NCBI RefSeq assembly: GCF_901687125.1
Contig: NZ_CABFJY010000022.1
Coordinates: 1-64,000, forward strand
Length of the DNA: 64,000 bases
From: Actinobacillus vicugnae
GTDB taxonomy: Bacteria; Pseudomonadota; Gammaproteobacteria; Enterobacterales; Pasteurellaceae
Reading direction: 5' to 3'
A program made the translations under genes and the position numbers. A model generated the notes under the pieces. It ran no database searches and had not been told where the DNA came from. It was given only the letters and a program-made list of their open reading frames with translations. Below, one piece after another: positions 29,492 to 41,704 of the stretch (the first letter of the stretch is position 1; every line of letters starts with the position of its first letter).

Positions 29492-29797
29492 ATGAAAAAA
29501 TTACTTGGTATTTCAGTTTTAGCAATGTTACTTGCAGCTTGTTCAAATGAGCGTCCACATCATCCATACCCACATAAAGCAAATCCTGCGGTAGAAGAGG
29601 CATTAAAGGCGTGTCATGAGTCAGTCGGCTCAATGCAAGATCGTGAAAAATTTGATGCTTGTATGCAAGAAAAAGGCTTTGAAAAACCAGCACAACATCA
29701 TGATCAAATACAAGGAAAAGTAAAAGAAGAGATTTCAAATAAAAAATCAGATGCTAAAAAAGCAGTGAAAAAAGTAAAACAGACTAGTACAAAATAG
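29492..29797 (+). CDS. Small lipoprotein, function unknown
   Basis: 101 residues. The signal MKKLLGISVLAMLLAAC has lipobox LAAC. The mature part starts with a His/Pro-rich stretch, has two more cysteines about 20 residues apart (KACHESVG and DACMQEKG) that could form a disulfide, and ends in a Lys-rich tail (KKSDAKKAVKKVKQ). It is flanked by terminators on both sides and is probably expressed alone. I do not recognise the family. Confidence 0.75.
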   Translation: MKKLLGISVLAMLLAACSNERPHHPYPHKANPAVEEALKACHESVGSMQDREKFDACMQEKGFEKPAQHHDQIQGKVKEEISNKKSDAKKAVKKVKQTSTK

Positions 29798-29801
29798 CAG
29801 A

Positions 29802-29828
29802 AAGCCTCTCATTCGAGAGGCTTCTTTT
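29802..29828 (+). terminator. Rho-independent terminator of the small lipoprotein gene
   Basis: AAGCCTCTC and GAGAGGCTT flank an ATTC loop, followed by CTTTTTG. It lies a few bases past the stop codon. Confidence 0.85.
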
Positions 29829-29855
29829 TGTAAAAAAATGGCGAAATTTGACCGC

Positions 29856-30737
29856 TTAACGAGGTTTTATATCACCATTGCGAACATCGGTGCTTACCGC
29901 ACTTGAACGTGTTTCTGTGCTTAATTCGTGGCTGGTTTTCGTCGTATAATCTGCGCCACTAAAATCGCTTTTGCGCCCTAACATAAAGTCGCGGTATTCT
30001 TCCACCCACATCGCAGTTGCGCCACATACAGCAACGGGCATCACCACTAAATTCACAAAGGGTAAAGCCGTAAAAATGCTGACAAAAGTTCCGAAGGTGA
30101 AATTTAATAGTTTGCGTTGTCCAAGTGCATTGCGCATACGTTTAAAGCTAATTTTGTGATTGTCGAATGGGTAGTCACAATACTGAATCGCAAGTAACCA
30201 AGCACCAAAAACAAAGGTGAGAATTGGCACAATAGTTTGCCCGATAACAGGGACAAAGCTTAATAAAAACAATGCGATAAAGCGAGGAATGCTATACATC
30301 ATCTTTTGCCACTCACGTTTGAGCATTCGAGGCACATCTTTCAACATTTCTAGCATGCTCATATTGTTTAACTGTTCGCCTGTGAGCTGCAATTCCACTT
30401 TTTCTGCTAGCAAAGCGTTAAATGGAGCTGCGATAAAGTTGGTGATCGTGGTAAAGGTAAAATAAAACAGCATAATTAACGAAAGTACCGCAAGTGGTAC
30501 TAAGATAATGGTAAGCCAATTTAGCCACGAAGGCATAAAGCTGACGATCCAATCTGCCCAACTGACAATATTGCCAATAAAAAACCAAAGTAGTGCAATC
30601 ATTAATACGCTATTAATCGCAATTGGAATTAATACAAATGGTAGGAGCTGGCGTTGTAGTATAAGCCTCCAACCATAAATAAAGTAATGAAAGCCTAAGC
30701 CTAATTCGCTTTGTGGCTCGTTAAATGCTGATGACAT
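29856..30737 (-). CDS. cysZ: CysZ, sulfate transport protein
   Basis: Inner-membrane protein that supports sulfate uptake for cysteine synthesis. The start is ATG 30737, giving MSSAFNEPQSELGLGFHYFIYGWRLIL; the extension to 30794 has no support. Four or so hydrophobic segments are seen at about 35-60, 75-100, 145-175 and 205-235, with FTFTTITNFIAAPFNALLAEKVE and DYPFDNHKISF typical of the EI24/CysZ family. It is divergent from zipA, as in other Gammaproteobacteria, and the two share a 120-bp promoter region. Confidence 0.92.
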   Translation of the reverse strand: MSSAFNEPQSELGLGFHYFIYGWRLILQRQLLPFVLIPIAINSVLMIALLWFFIGNIVSWADWIVSFMPSWLNWLTIILVPLAVLSLIMLFYFTFTTITNFIAAPFNALLAEKVELQLTGEQLNNMSMLEMLKDVPRMLKREWQKMMYSIPRFIALFLLSFVPVIGQTIVPILTFVFGAWLLAIQYCDYPFDNHKISFKRMRNALGQRKLLNFTFGTFVSIFTALPFVNLVVMPVAVCGATAMWVEEYRDFMLGRKSDFSGADYTTKTSHELSTETRSSAVSTDVRNGDIKPR

Positions 30738-30857
30738 ATAGATTCGATCCTTAATTTGTTCAAAATTCGCAAAGAAATATGTTAAGCTACGCACATTATT
30801 TTCGCAAATAGTGAAATTTAAATTTTGTAGATTATTTTAAGTGAAAGAGGATCTCAA

Positions 30858-33973
<3,116 letters not shown>

Positions 33974-34020
33974 TGTAAAAAGGAGGCGGAATTTGACCGC
34001 TTGTGAGTTTGAATCATAAG

Positions 34021-34052
34021 AAAAGCCATCCGTAACAGGATGGCTTTTTTGT
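34021..34052. terminator. Bidirectional terminator between ligA and the polysaccharide operon
   Basis: AAAAGCCATCC and GGATGGCTTTT flank a 6-base loop with A- and T-runs outside. It serves ligA on the plus strand and the last gene of the polysaccharide locus on the minus strand. Confidence 0.88.
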
Positions 34053-34059
34053 CGATTGA

Positions 34060-36165
34060 TTAGATATAGCGGTGATTAGCGGTTGCTTTTGCACAGTTTA
34101 ATACGAAGCCATTTAGCTTCACGCCAGTTCGTTCGAAGTGCTGTAATGTTGCCTCTAACTCTTGGTTAGTGGTTTCACCAAAGCGAGCCACTAAAATCGT
34201 GGTGCCAGCAAAACGCCCGATAATTGCCGCATCGCTTGAGCTAAGCACTGGCGGTGTATCAATAATCACAAATTCATAATTTGCATTTGCCCAACTGAGT
34301 AATTGTTGGAATCGTTCACCAAGTAATAATTCAGACAGGTTTTCTGAAATTTTACCTTTTGTTAATACATCAAAATGTGCATTTGCTGCGGGCGCTACTG
34401 CTGATTCAAACGCTAAGTTTTGACTTAGTACTTCACCAATACCGTTGTTATTTTCGGCATCAAACATTTTGTTTAAATAGCTGTAACGAGTATCTACATC
34501 AATCAAGAGTACTTTTTTGTCCGCTTTAGCGACAATATTAGCTAAGTTGGTTGCGATAAAGGTATTGCCTGTGTCATACGAGGCACTCGAAACCATCAAT
34601 ACGTTATTGTCGGCTTGTTGCATTGCAAAGTGAATATCTGCTCGCAGGCTACGTATTGCTTCAATCGCGGGATCTGCGGGAGCGCTTTCTGATAATAGCT
34701 TGGTGTTATTTTTAGTGAAGTAGCCTTGTTTGAATTTATCAAAAGAGAAATTCGGCTGCTTTTGGCTATTTGGCACACTGCTATAAGCGGTTAGATTAAA
34801 TTTTTTAGCAATCGCTGTGGATTGAATCGTACGATTAAATAACGCTTTAAGTAAAGAGAAAATCATGCCCAATACAAATCCGAAGAAGCCAGATAACAGC
34901 GTAGAGACACCTTTACTTAATGCACTTGGATTAGGTAACACTTGTGCAACATCAAGAATGCGAGCATTACCAACTGCGCCAGCTCTTACTACGTCTAACT
35001 CTTGTAATTTGTTGGAAAGTTGCATATAGATTTGTTGATCAACTTCAAGTTCACGGTTTAGGCTTACCATATCACGTTGGGTTGCGGGTAAGTTTTCCAT
35101 TTCTTTGTTGATTTTTGCTTTCTCATCACGTAATGATTTTTTCTGATTTAATAATGCAACATAAGTTGGATGGCGCTTGGTATACTTCTGCGCAATTTCA
35201 CCTTCTTTAATGGTAAGTGCGTTTAAATCAGCATCAATACGTACGAGTCGATCTAAATAAGACTTTGCTTCTAAATCTAAATCAATAGAGCTATTCTCTT
35301 CTTTATATTTGTTTAAGCTGTTTTCTGCTTCAATTAATTTTTCTCTAACTTCAGGTAAGCGGTTTTGGAGTAACGCTAAACTTCTTGACGCTTCAGCTGC
35401 ATTTTTATGCGCATTTTGTTGCACATAACTTTCTGATACGCTTTTAATAATATTTTTAATATCTCGTTGGTTTTCACCTCGGATAGCGATTTCAATTACA
35501 CCCGTTTCTTTACCTTTTTCATTGATATTTAAACGTTGTTGTAATCGTTCAATTGCTGCCAATTCAGGGATTTTTTTCAACTGAAAACGTTGCCCTGCGT
35601 TACCGTGCAAGATAGAAACTTTAAATTTAAGTTGGTCGTTTACATAAGAGCGATTAACTAATCCTTCTAAAATCAGTGTATCGCCATCTTTTTGATAAAG
35701 GCGATATTCGCCTTTATTCACACCAACTTCGAGTACTAATTCCTCTAAATTTTCATTTTCAGGCACAAACTCTGCGACAAAAATATCAGGGGTATAGCCT
35801 GCAAGATTGTCCAATCCTTTACTAATAAAAGGAATTGCACGAACAGGTTTTACTTCCGTGGTTAGATTAAGATCTTCAACGGTTTTTGCTAAAACTAAGC
35901 GAGATTTAATCACTTGAATTTCAGTATTTGATGAAGATTCTTGAGTAAAACCATCGGAAAGCTCTTTTAAAATATTACCCGATTTTTTCTCATCAACCTG
36001 TACTACTGCATTGGCGGTATAAACAGGTGTAGAAAGAATGCTGTAACTTAACCCTAAAGCGGCAAATATGATCGTACACAATAGGATTAAATACTTATTA
36101 TCAAGTAATACATTGATGAACCTCATTAAATCGATTTCATCATTTTTTATGTCTTTGTTATTCAT
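34060..36165 (-). CDS. wzc: Wzc-like polysaccharide co-polymerase with degenerate tyrosine-kinase domain
   Basis: 701 residues in the Wzc layout: membrane helix (about 24-46), Wzz-type periplasmic domain with long coiled coils (about 260-400), second helix (about 420-440) and a cytoplasmic BY-kinase domain. The kinase domain keeps EAIRSLR (502-508), Walker A' VLLIDVDTR (552-560) and Walker B FVIIDTPP (632-639). The Walker A lysine is replaced by asparagine: the motif reads SYDTGNTF with N534 (codon AAT at 34564-34566) where GxGKT/S is expected. The tail ends CAKATANHRYI, with one tyrosine instead of a cluster. It should control chain length and export with Wza, but autophosphorylation is doubtful. 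It is the last gene of the operon. Confidence 0.9.
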   Translation of the reverse strand: MNNKDIKNDEIDLMRFINVLLDNKYLILLCTIIFAALGLSYSILSTPVYTANAVVQVDEKKSGNILKELSDGFTQESSSNTEIQVIKSRLVLAKTVEDLNLTTEVKPVRAIPFISKGLDNLAGYTPDIFVAEFVPENENLEELVLEVGVNKGEYRLYQKDGDTLILEGLVNRSYVNDQLKFKVSILHGNAGQRFQLKKIPELAAIERLQQRLNINEKGKETGVIEIAIRGENQRDIKNIIKSVSESYVQQNAHKNAAEASRSLALLQNRLPEVREKLIEAENSLNKYKEENSSIDLDLEAKSYLDRLVRIDADLNALTIKEGEIAQKYTKRHPTYVALLNQKKSLRDEKAKINKEMENLPATQRDMVSLNRELEVDQQIYMQLSNKLQELDVVRAGAVGNARILDVAQVLPNPSALSKGVSTLLSGFFGFVLGMIFSLLKALFNRTIQSTAIAKKFNLTAYSSVPNSQKQPNFSFDKFKQGYFTKNNTKLLSESAPADPAIEAIRSLRADIHFAMQQADNNVLMVSSASYDTGNTFIATNLANIVAKADKKVLLIDVDTRYSYLNKMFDAENNNGIGEVLSQNLAFESAVAPAANAHFDVLTKGKISENLSELLLGERFQQLLSWANANYEFVIIDTPPVLSSSDAAIIGRFAGTTILVARFGETTNQELEATLQHFERTGVKLNGFVLNCAKATANHRYI

Positions 36166-36192
36166 TCCATTCCCTTTTTGTGTGAGGTTTAA

Positions 36193-37350
36193 TTACCAAT
36201 TTTTGATACGGAGTGTGCCTTCGGTTAAATCGTTAAAGCCTGTAATTGTTGGTAATACTTGAGTAATTACACGATTCCAACGAGTAAGTGGCGCAGTTGT
36301 CACGTAAACCACATCATACGGTTTGAGGAAGAATTCTGTTCCTAAAATATAAGATGTTGGATTGGTTACATCTAGCTGATAGATATTTGCCACTTTCTCA
36401 ATACGCTTATCATCTTGGTCATCCACCACTGGCTTTGTACCTCTTTCGCCCCGAATAACGAAAATACCTGTCGCATCGGCAGCTAACTTATCGATACCAC
36501 CGCTGGCTGAAATGGCTTCGGTGAGGCTCATGCCGTTACGACCGATTTTCAGCAATTGAGGTGCTTGTACCTCGCCAATTACGAATACTTTTTGAGCATC
36601 GTTACGTGGAATATGAATAATATCCCCATCGGTTAATAAACGGTTTTGAGTGAGGTCACCTTTTTGTAATAGCGCTTCTACGGAAACGATTTCATCTCTA
36701 CCTCGGTGGGTAATCGTGACGTTATTCCAATCCGCATCGGCAGATAATCCGCCTGCTTTATTAATTGCATCTAGTAATGTTAAAGGTACATTGCTGATAA
36801 ATTGTTGACCTGGATTTTTTACTTCACCCGTTACATACGCTTTTTTCGATTGGAAAGAAGCTACGGTAACTTCTACTTGTGGCTCCATAATATAAGCTGC
36901 AAGACGGCTGGTGATACGGTCCCGAATTTGATTTACGGTTAAACCTGTAACTTTAATTGTGCCGACATAAGGGTAGAAAATCGTGCCGTTCGCGTGCACT
37001 TGGTTACCTGAATCAGCCGCCGAGCGGTAAGTACCCGCAGGCGTAGTTAATTCAGGGTGATCCCAAACTGTTACATTTAATACATCACCAATACCAACGA
37101 AATATTGATAAGCCTTAATTTGCTGATCTAACGCAGGATTATTTTGTGCGCTAGCTTTAAACGGTGCGAGTTCTTTTAACAGTTGAGGTGTAATAAGATA
37201 CGCATCAACGGCTTTATCTACATCCAGCACTTCGCCCTTTACTTCAACGTTTTTATAACGAATAGGAGAGTGGCTGCTTGGGAAAAGCGAGCAACTTGCA
37301 AGCGCTAAAGAAGCGGTAATAATCGAGAGTTTTTTTACTAATTTATTCAT
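36193..37350 (-). CDS. wza: Wza, outer-membrane polysaccharide export lipoprotein
   Basis: 385 residues. The signal ends LALASC, a lipobox, giving a lipid-anchored Cys. A polysaccharide export domain (GIGDVLNVTVWDHPELTTPAG, about 92-112) is followed by SLBB domains (AYVTGEVKNPGQQ near 173 and VFVIGEVQAPQLLKIGRNG near 255), as in E. coli Wza (379). It forms the octameric outer-membrane exit channel. wzc follows 27 bp downstream with no wzb phosphatase gene between them. Confidence 0.95.
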   Translation of the reverse strand: MNKLVKKLSIITASLALASCSLFPSSHSPIRYKNVEVKGEVLDVDKAVDAYLITPQLLKELAPFKASAQNNPALDQQIKAYQYFVGIGDVLNVTVWDHPELTTPAGTYRSAADSGNQVHANGTIFYPYVGTIKVTGLTVNQIRDRITSRLAAYIMEPQVEVTVASFQSKKAYVTGEVKNPGQQFISNVPLTLLDAINKAGGLSADADWNNVTITHRGRDEIVSVEALLQKGDLTQNRLLTDGDIIHIPRNDAQKVFVIGEVQAPQLLKIGRNGMSLTEAISASGGIDKLAADATGIFVIRGERGTKPVVDDQDDKRIEKVANIYQLDVTNPTSYILGTEFFLKPYDVVYVTTAPLTRWNRVITQVLPTITGFNDLTEGTLRIKNW

Positions 37351-37392
37351 AAATACAATGCTCTTTGTAAAAAATAGCCAAAATTAGACCGC

Positions 37393-38601
37393 TTAGCGGG
37401 CGCCAAAACCAGTTAGCATGGTTTGGATTGTTTTAAAGAAAATTAATACATCAAGTGCAAATGAGAAATGTCTGATGTAATAGAAGTCATGCTCAATTTT
37501 CACTTGGGTTTCATCTTCCGTTGCTGCATAGCCATGTGTAACTTGTGCCCAGCCAGTAATGCCAGGTTTTACAATGTGACGATAGCTGTAGAACGGGATA
37601 TTTTGATCGAACTGTTCCACAAAGGTTTTCTGTTCTGGGCGTGGGCCAATTAATGCCATATCGCCTTTTAATACGTTGAAAAACTGTGGTAATTCATCAA
37701 TACGGGTTTTACGAATAAATTTACCAACACGGGTCACTCGCATATCGCCTACGGTTGCTAATTTTGCACCGTCTTTTTCTGAATCTTTACACATGCTACG
37801 GAATTTATAGATGCTAAATTCTTCGCCTTTTTGTCCGATACGTTTTTGAATAAAAAGTACAGGGCCTTCGCTCTCTAGCTTGATCAGAATTGCGGTAATT
37901 AACATAATCGGTAGCACGATTGGGAAGCTGAGTAGCACTAATACCGAGTCAATAAATTGCTTGGTTCTTAAATAAGCGACCGAAGGTTGCAATGAGCCAA
38001 GATCGTTTTCATACATATGAGTGATCTTGGTACGCCCAGTGAGAGCTTCTCGAATTTGGCGTACATTGTAAGTATCCACTCCCGCTAAGGTTCTTTTCGA
38101 GATAAAGCGTTCCCATTCATCAGTTAATTTGGGCGAATATAGATCCGCTACTAAGGTATCAATATCTTGTACAGATTGATTTGGATCTTCGAGTTTTACC
38201 CAATTTACATTTGGAATTTGCTCAAGATGCTTCGCTTTACCTAATGGTATGTAATGAATAGTTGGTTTTGGACCGCTATATTTCATACGGTTTGCCCAAT
38301 AATCTAAGCCGATTACCAGTGGGATATGTAAAATGAAATAGGTAACCGAGTAAGTGACTTGGAATAGGGTAACAATCACTAAGCTAAAGCTATAAGTTAC
38401 AATTACACTTGGTAATAGAATCAGGTTTTCGTGTTTGCCTGGGAAATTTGATAATTTATGCGATAGCAATGAATGAAATACGTAGCACATAGCACCGATA
38501 AAGATACTATGCGAAATAAAGCCTTCAGGTAAATCAGCAAATATACCTAATATAAGCGCAGGTATAAAAATGGCGATTGCACCACAAATAATAAATCTCA
38601 T
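37393..38601 (-). CDS. Initiating undecaprenyl-phosphate sugar-phosphate transferase (WbaP/WcaJ type)
   Basis: A polyprenyl phosphate hexose-1-phosphate transferase that loads the first sugar on the lipid carrier. Hydrophobic segments fill the first 105 residues, a soluble CoA-binding-like region follows (about 110-215), then a membrane-hairpin (about 218-240) and the catalytic domain with IYKFRSMCKDSEKDG, RKTRIDELPQFFNVLKGDMALIGPRPE and KPGITGWAQV. 402 residues is slightly shorter than WbaP (476). Sugar specificity (galactose or glucose) cannot be read, though galE is nearby. Confidence 0.9.
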   Translation of the reverse strand: MRFIICGAIAIFIPALILGIFADLPEGFISHSIFIGAMCYVFHSLLSHKLSNFPGKHENLILLPSVIVTYSFSLVIVTLFQVTYSVTYFILHIPLVIGLDYWANRMKYSGPKPTIHYIPLGKAKHLEQIPNVNWVKLEDPNQSVQDIDTLVADLYSPKLTDEWERFISKRTLAGVDTYNVRQIREALTGRTKITHMYENDLGSLQPSVAYLRTKQFIDSVLVLLSFPIVLPIMLITAILIKLESEGPVLFIQKRIGQKGEEFSIYKFRSMCKDSEKDGAKLATVGDMRVTRVGKFIRKTRIDELPQFFNVLKGDMALIGPRPEQKTFVEQFDQNIPFYSYRHIVKPGITGWAQVTHGYAATEDETQVKIEHDFYYIRHFSFALDVLIFFKTIQTMLTGFGAR

Positions 38602-38602
38602 C

Positions 38603-39736
38603 TTAACTCTCCTGTAAAATAGAAATCAGTTTGTTATTTACTTTAACAATATCGAATTGCTGTTCAGCCATTTTGCGGCTCTCAATCCCCATTGAAAGAA
38701 TTTCTGCTTTATTTTCAATGAAGTAACGCATTGCTTTTGCGAGTTCATCAACCGCATACACAGGAACTAGTAAGCCATTTTTTTGATGCACTACGGTTTC
38801 TCGACAACCTGGTACATCAGTAGTAATAATGGCTCTACCAATTGCCATAGCTTCTTGAGTACTTCTTGGCACGCCTTCTCTGTAGGATGGCAGTACAAAA
38901 ACTGAACTATTGGCAATCACTTCTGGCACATTATCGACATAGCCTAGATATTCAATGATGTTGTGTTTTATATAGTCGTCTAAAGCGTCTTTTGAGATTG
39001 CAAAAGGATTTCCTTCATCAAAGCCACCAATAATTGTGAAACGGGTTGTTGGGTATTCCGCTTTAATTTTTTTAGCTGCTTCAAGATATTCAAAAATACC
39101 TTTTTCTTTTAATAAGCGAGCAATAAACAGGAAAGAAACCTCTTTGCTAGTATCCACTTGTTGATAATTGAATCGATCTAAATCAACCCCAATTCCACCT
39201 AAAATCGCAGTCGATTTGGCTGAAATTCGATAGCTATCAATTAAATCTTTTTTATCATCAGGATTTAGGAAAATTAATTTATCTAAGAAAGGTAGCGCAA
39301 TTTTATAAAGCAAAATTTGGATAGCTTGCACAATTTTCGCTTTTAGGGTTTTTCCTTCTTTGTAAGGTGTGAATGCATTACCTAGCCCTTCGATCATGCC
39401 AACGATTTTTGGTACGCCAGCTAGTTTCGCTGCAAGCGAACCAAAAATTACAGGTTTGATAAATGTGCTAAATACGATGTCAGGTTGAAGCTGTTTTAAT
39501 TCTTTCATTAGAAGATAAACTGCTTTTAAATCTTTAATCGGATTCATTCCTTTTGGATTAATGGAATGCGCTTTAGGAATTGCTCCCCAGTCACTGACTT
39601 CTTTTTGTTCTTTTGCTGTATAGCCATAAGCATAGCAATAAACGGTGTAGCCTCTATTAACCAGCTCAATGACTAATTCTTTACGGAAATTAGTAATCAT
39701 AGAAGCAATATTGCCAATAAGTACGATCTTTTTCAT
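38603..39736 (-). CDS. GT4-family glycosyltransferase
   Basis: 377 residues with a two-Rossmann GT-B layout. N-terminal domain begins KKIVLIGNIASMITNFRKELV. The C-terminal donor-site region has FLFIARLLKEKGIFEYLEA and VFVLPSYREGVPRSTQEAMAIGRAIITTDVPGCRE, including the E-x7-E pattern of GT4 enzymes. It resembles PglA/WbbO-like transferases that add GalNAc or Gal, but this is only a similarity from memory. It starts 6 bp after the polymerase gene and ends one base before the initiating transferase gene. Confidence 0.85.
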   Translation of the reverse strand: MKKIVLIGNIASMITNFRKELVIELVNRGYTVYCYAYGYTAKEQKEVSDWGAIPKAHSINPKGMNPIKDLKAVYLLMKELKQLQPDIVFSTFIKPVIFGSLAAKLAGVPKIVGMIEGLGNAFTPYKEGKTLKAKIVQAIQILLYKIALPFLDKLIFLNPDDKKDLIDSYRISAKSTAILGGIGVDLDRFNYQQVDTSKEVSFLFIARLLKEKGIFEYLEAAKKIKAEYPTTRFTIIGGFDEGNPFAISKDALDDYIKHNIIEYLGYVDNVPEVIANSSVFVLPSYREGVPRSTQEAMAIGRAIITTDVPGCRETVVHQKNGLLVPVYAVDELAKAMRYFIENKAEILSMGIESRKMAEQQFDIVKVNNKLISILQES

Positions 39737-39742
39737 AATAAG

Positions 39743-40789
39743 TTACATAAATAAAACATTGCGGTAATCGAAACAGCATAATGCATAAGGAGAATAATTA
39801 ATCCATATAAAAAATAGTGCGCTATTTTCAACAATTAATGCAATTAAAAATAGAGATTTTAATTCGAATGATTTTAAATATTCAAAGAGTTTCGCAAAGA
39901 CAACAATGTCGAAAATAATAAAATAAAGGTTAAAACGATCAGCAATGGTTGAATAAACAAAGCTAACAGGTAAAAATATTAGAATTAAGATGCACATTAA
40001 ATCTAATAATCTATAAGTATTTGGATAACTTTCAACAAAGATATGCTTTTTCCATAAATAAACGGCAATAGGCAATAAATGCAGTGCTATCCTAAATACT
40101 GCTCCCGCTGATGATAATTCACCAGAGGTGTATGCGCTTTCTCCTTGTGAAATCATATAAATGATATAAAAAGAGAAAAGAACAACGAAAAAAGAATATA
40201 AATAAAATATTTTATTCTTATAAAAATCAGAATTTATTAAAGGTAAAAATGCAAGGAAAATAATGGCAGATTTATGGAATAAATAAGCCAAAGCAATCCA
40301 TAAAAAGAATTTCCACTTTTGGGGTGTTTGAGTAAATAAGGTAGAGAATGCATAACAAACTAAACCGATTGCAGCAGATTGGCGCGTATAGCCCATACCT
40401 ACCGCAATAATGGTATAAGAAAATGCAATTAGAAATGCCAAAAACAGATGTTTAAATTGGCGAGATAATTGATAAAAACCGATGATAAGACAAAATGCAC
40501 AAACAAAATTCACAAATGAAATAGAATAATTTAACTGATGTGCTAACCAGTTAAAAAATCCATATCCATATTCTGAAGTATTTGCGACTTTAAAAAAGTT
40601 ATCTTCTTTATAGAGATCGAATATATATAGGTAGCTGTACCAATCGCCTCCCACTTCAAAACGACCACCAATAAAAATAAAGATAAATGCAGAGAAAATA
40701 AACAAGCATATTTCTCCACCTCTATTTTTAGGTAGGTTAATGAGGTTCATAACAACAACGGTTGCCCAGATATACCAATATATAAACAT
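39743..40789 (-). CDS. EpsG-type polysaccharide polymerase (candidate Wzy)
   Basis: 348 residues, very hydrophobic, with about ten membrane segments. FIFIGGRFEVGGDWYSYLYIFDLYK near 40-60 matches the EpsG/Wzy motif (R and GxDxxxY). ARQSAAIGLVCYAF-like sequence near 130 (TRQSAAIGL) is a second family hallmark. By position and topology it should polymerise repeat units at the periplasmic face. Codon use is strongly AT-rich compared with neighbouring core genes, which suggests acquisition. Confidence 0.8.
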   Translation of the reverse strand: MFIYWYIWATVVVMNLINLPKNRGGEICLFIFSAFIFIFIGGRFEVGGDWYSYLYIFDLYKEDNFFKVANTSEYGYGFFNWLAHQLNYSISFVNFVCAFCLIIGFYQLSRQFKHLFLAFLIAFSYTIIAVGMGYTRQSAAIGLVCYAFSTLFTQTPQKWKFFLWIALAYLFHKSAIIFLAFLPLINSDFYKNKIFYLYSFFVVLFSFYIIYMISQGESAYTSGELSSAGAVFRIALHLLPIAVYLWKKHIFVESYPNTYRLLDLMCILILIFLPVSFVYSTIADRFNLYFIIFDIVVFAKLFEYLKSFELKSLFLIALIVENSALFFIWINYSPYALCCFDYRNVLFM

Positions 40790-40798
40790 AAATACTTT

Positions 40799-41692
40799 CT
40801 ATTTGTTTTCTAAAAATTTGGTTAAAAATTTTTCAAAATTACAGTTATCTAAGATTGCTTTCCAAGAAAATCTAGACATATCAATTGGATGATTTTTTTC
40901 TTGCGCAAGTTCTAATTGATTTGAATTTATCTCTTCAAGCCAGATTGGTTGATAGCCAATTTCTTTGCAAAATTTTTCAACCCAGTGATAACGATTCGAT
41001 ATTAAGCGTAATCCTGATGCTAAATATTCCAAGGTCTTGGTACTAGTTTGAATATTAAATGGATATACATCTGGGGTGTAATTTAATCCAAAACGAGCAT
41101 TAGCATAAATTTGCGGTAGCTCAGTTCGATTAACTTTGCCTGTCATATAAATGCCAGCTGATTTAAATATACGTTTGGTTTCATCATCGACTTCACCTAC
41201 TACAACCACTTTATAAGATGAAGATAAATGCACCAAACTTTGAATTAATCCTGCACGACCAATGATTGAACCTGCATAAACTACATCATATTCAGGGCGT
41301 GGGTTCGGCGTTTGAAAGAGTGCCGAATCAATTCCCATATCCCGATAAATATAGGGTAGCTTATCGCAGAAGGCTAACTCATCTTTTACAATTTCATTAA
41401 GAAATATGCGCCCTTGAGGCTTGGTATTCGTATATTTCTTAATAAAATTTTTCATTTTGGCGCACTTAGGGGTTGAGAGACTTTGATATTCATGTATCTC
41501 AATTGCTTTTTGTGAGGCATATCGTTTCCAAAATGGGCGAATGCCTAAAAAATAAATATTAATATCGTTATTCGGATCTAGATTTTCTTCATAATCTAAT
41601 TGCACTAAGTGATTACGTTTCGTTAAATAATCGCTATAAGCAAATGCTTCAGGAGTATATGCGTTCCTTTTTAAAGTAATTCCGATTTTCAA
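40799..41692 (-). CDS. Glycosyltransferase, GT-B type
   Basis: 297 residues. A recognisable donor-binding region, FGLNYTPDVYPFNIQTSTKTLEYLASGLRLISNRY, resembles the GT4/GT1 E-x7-E region. The N-terminal part is short (GITLKRNAYTPEAFAYSDYL), so the protein is smaller than usual two-domain enzymes. It lies between the polymerase and flippase genes with 9-12 bp gaps. Acceptor and sugar unknown. Low GC, like its neighbours. Confidence 0.72.
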   Translation of the reverse strand: MKIGITLKRNAYTPEAFAYSDYLTKRNHLVQLDYEENLDPNNDINIYFLGIRPFWKRYASQKAIEIHEYQSLSTPKCAKMKNFIKKYTNTKPQGRIFLNEIVKDELAFCDKLPYIYRDMGIDSALFQTPNPRPEYDVVYAGSIIGRAGLIQSLVHLSSSYKVVVVGEVDDETKRIFKSAGIYMTGKVNRTELPQIYANARFGLNYTPDVYPFNIQTSTKTLEYLASGLRLISNRYHWVEKFCKEIGYQPIWLEEINSNQLELAQEKNHPIDMSRFSWKAILDNCNFEKFLTKFLENK

Positions 41693-41704
41693 TTGTTTAT
41701 GTAC

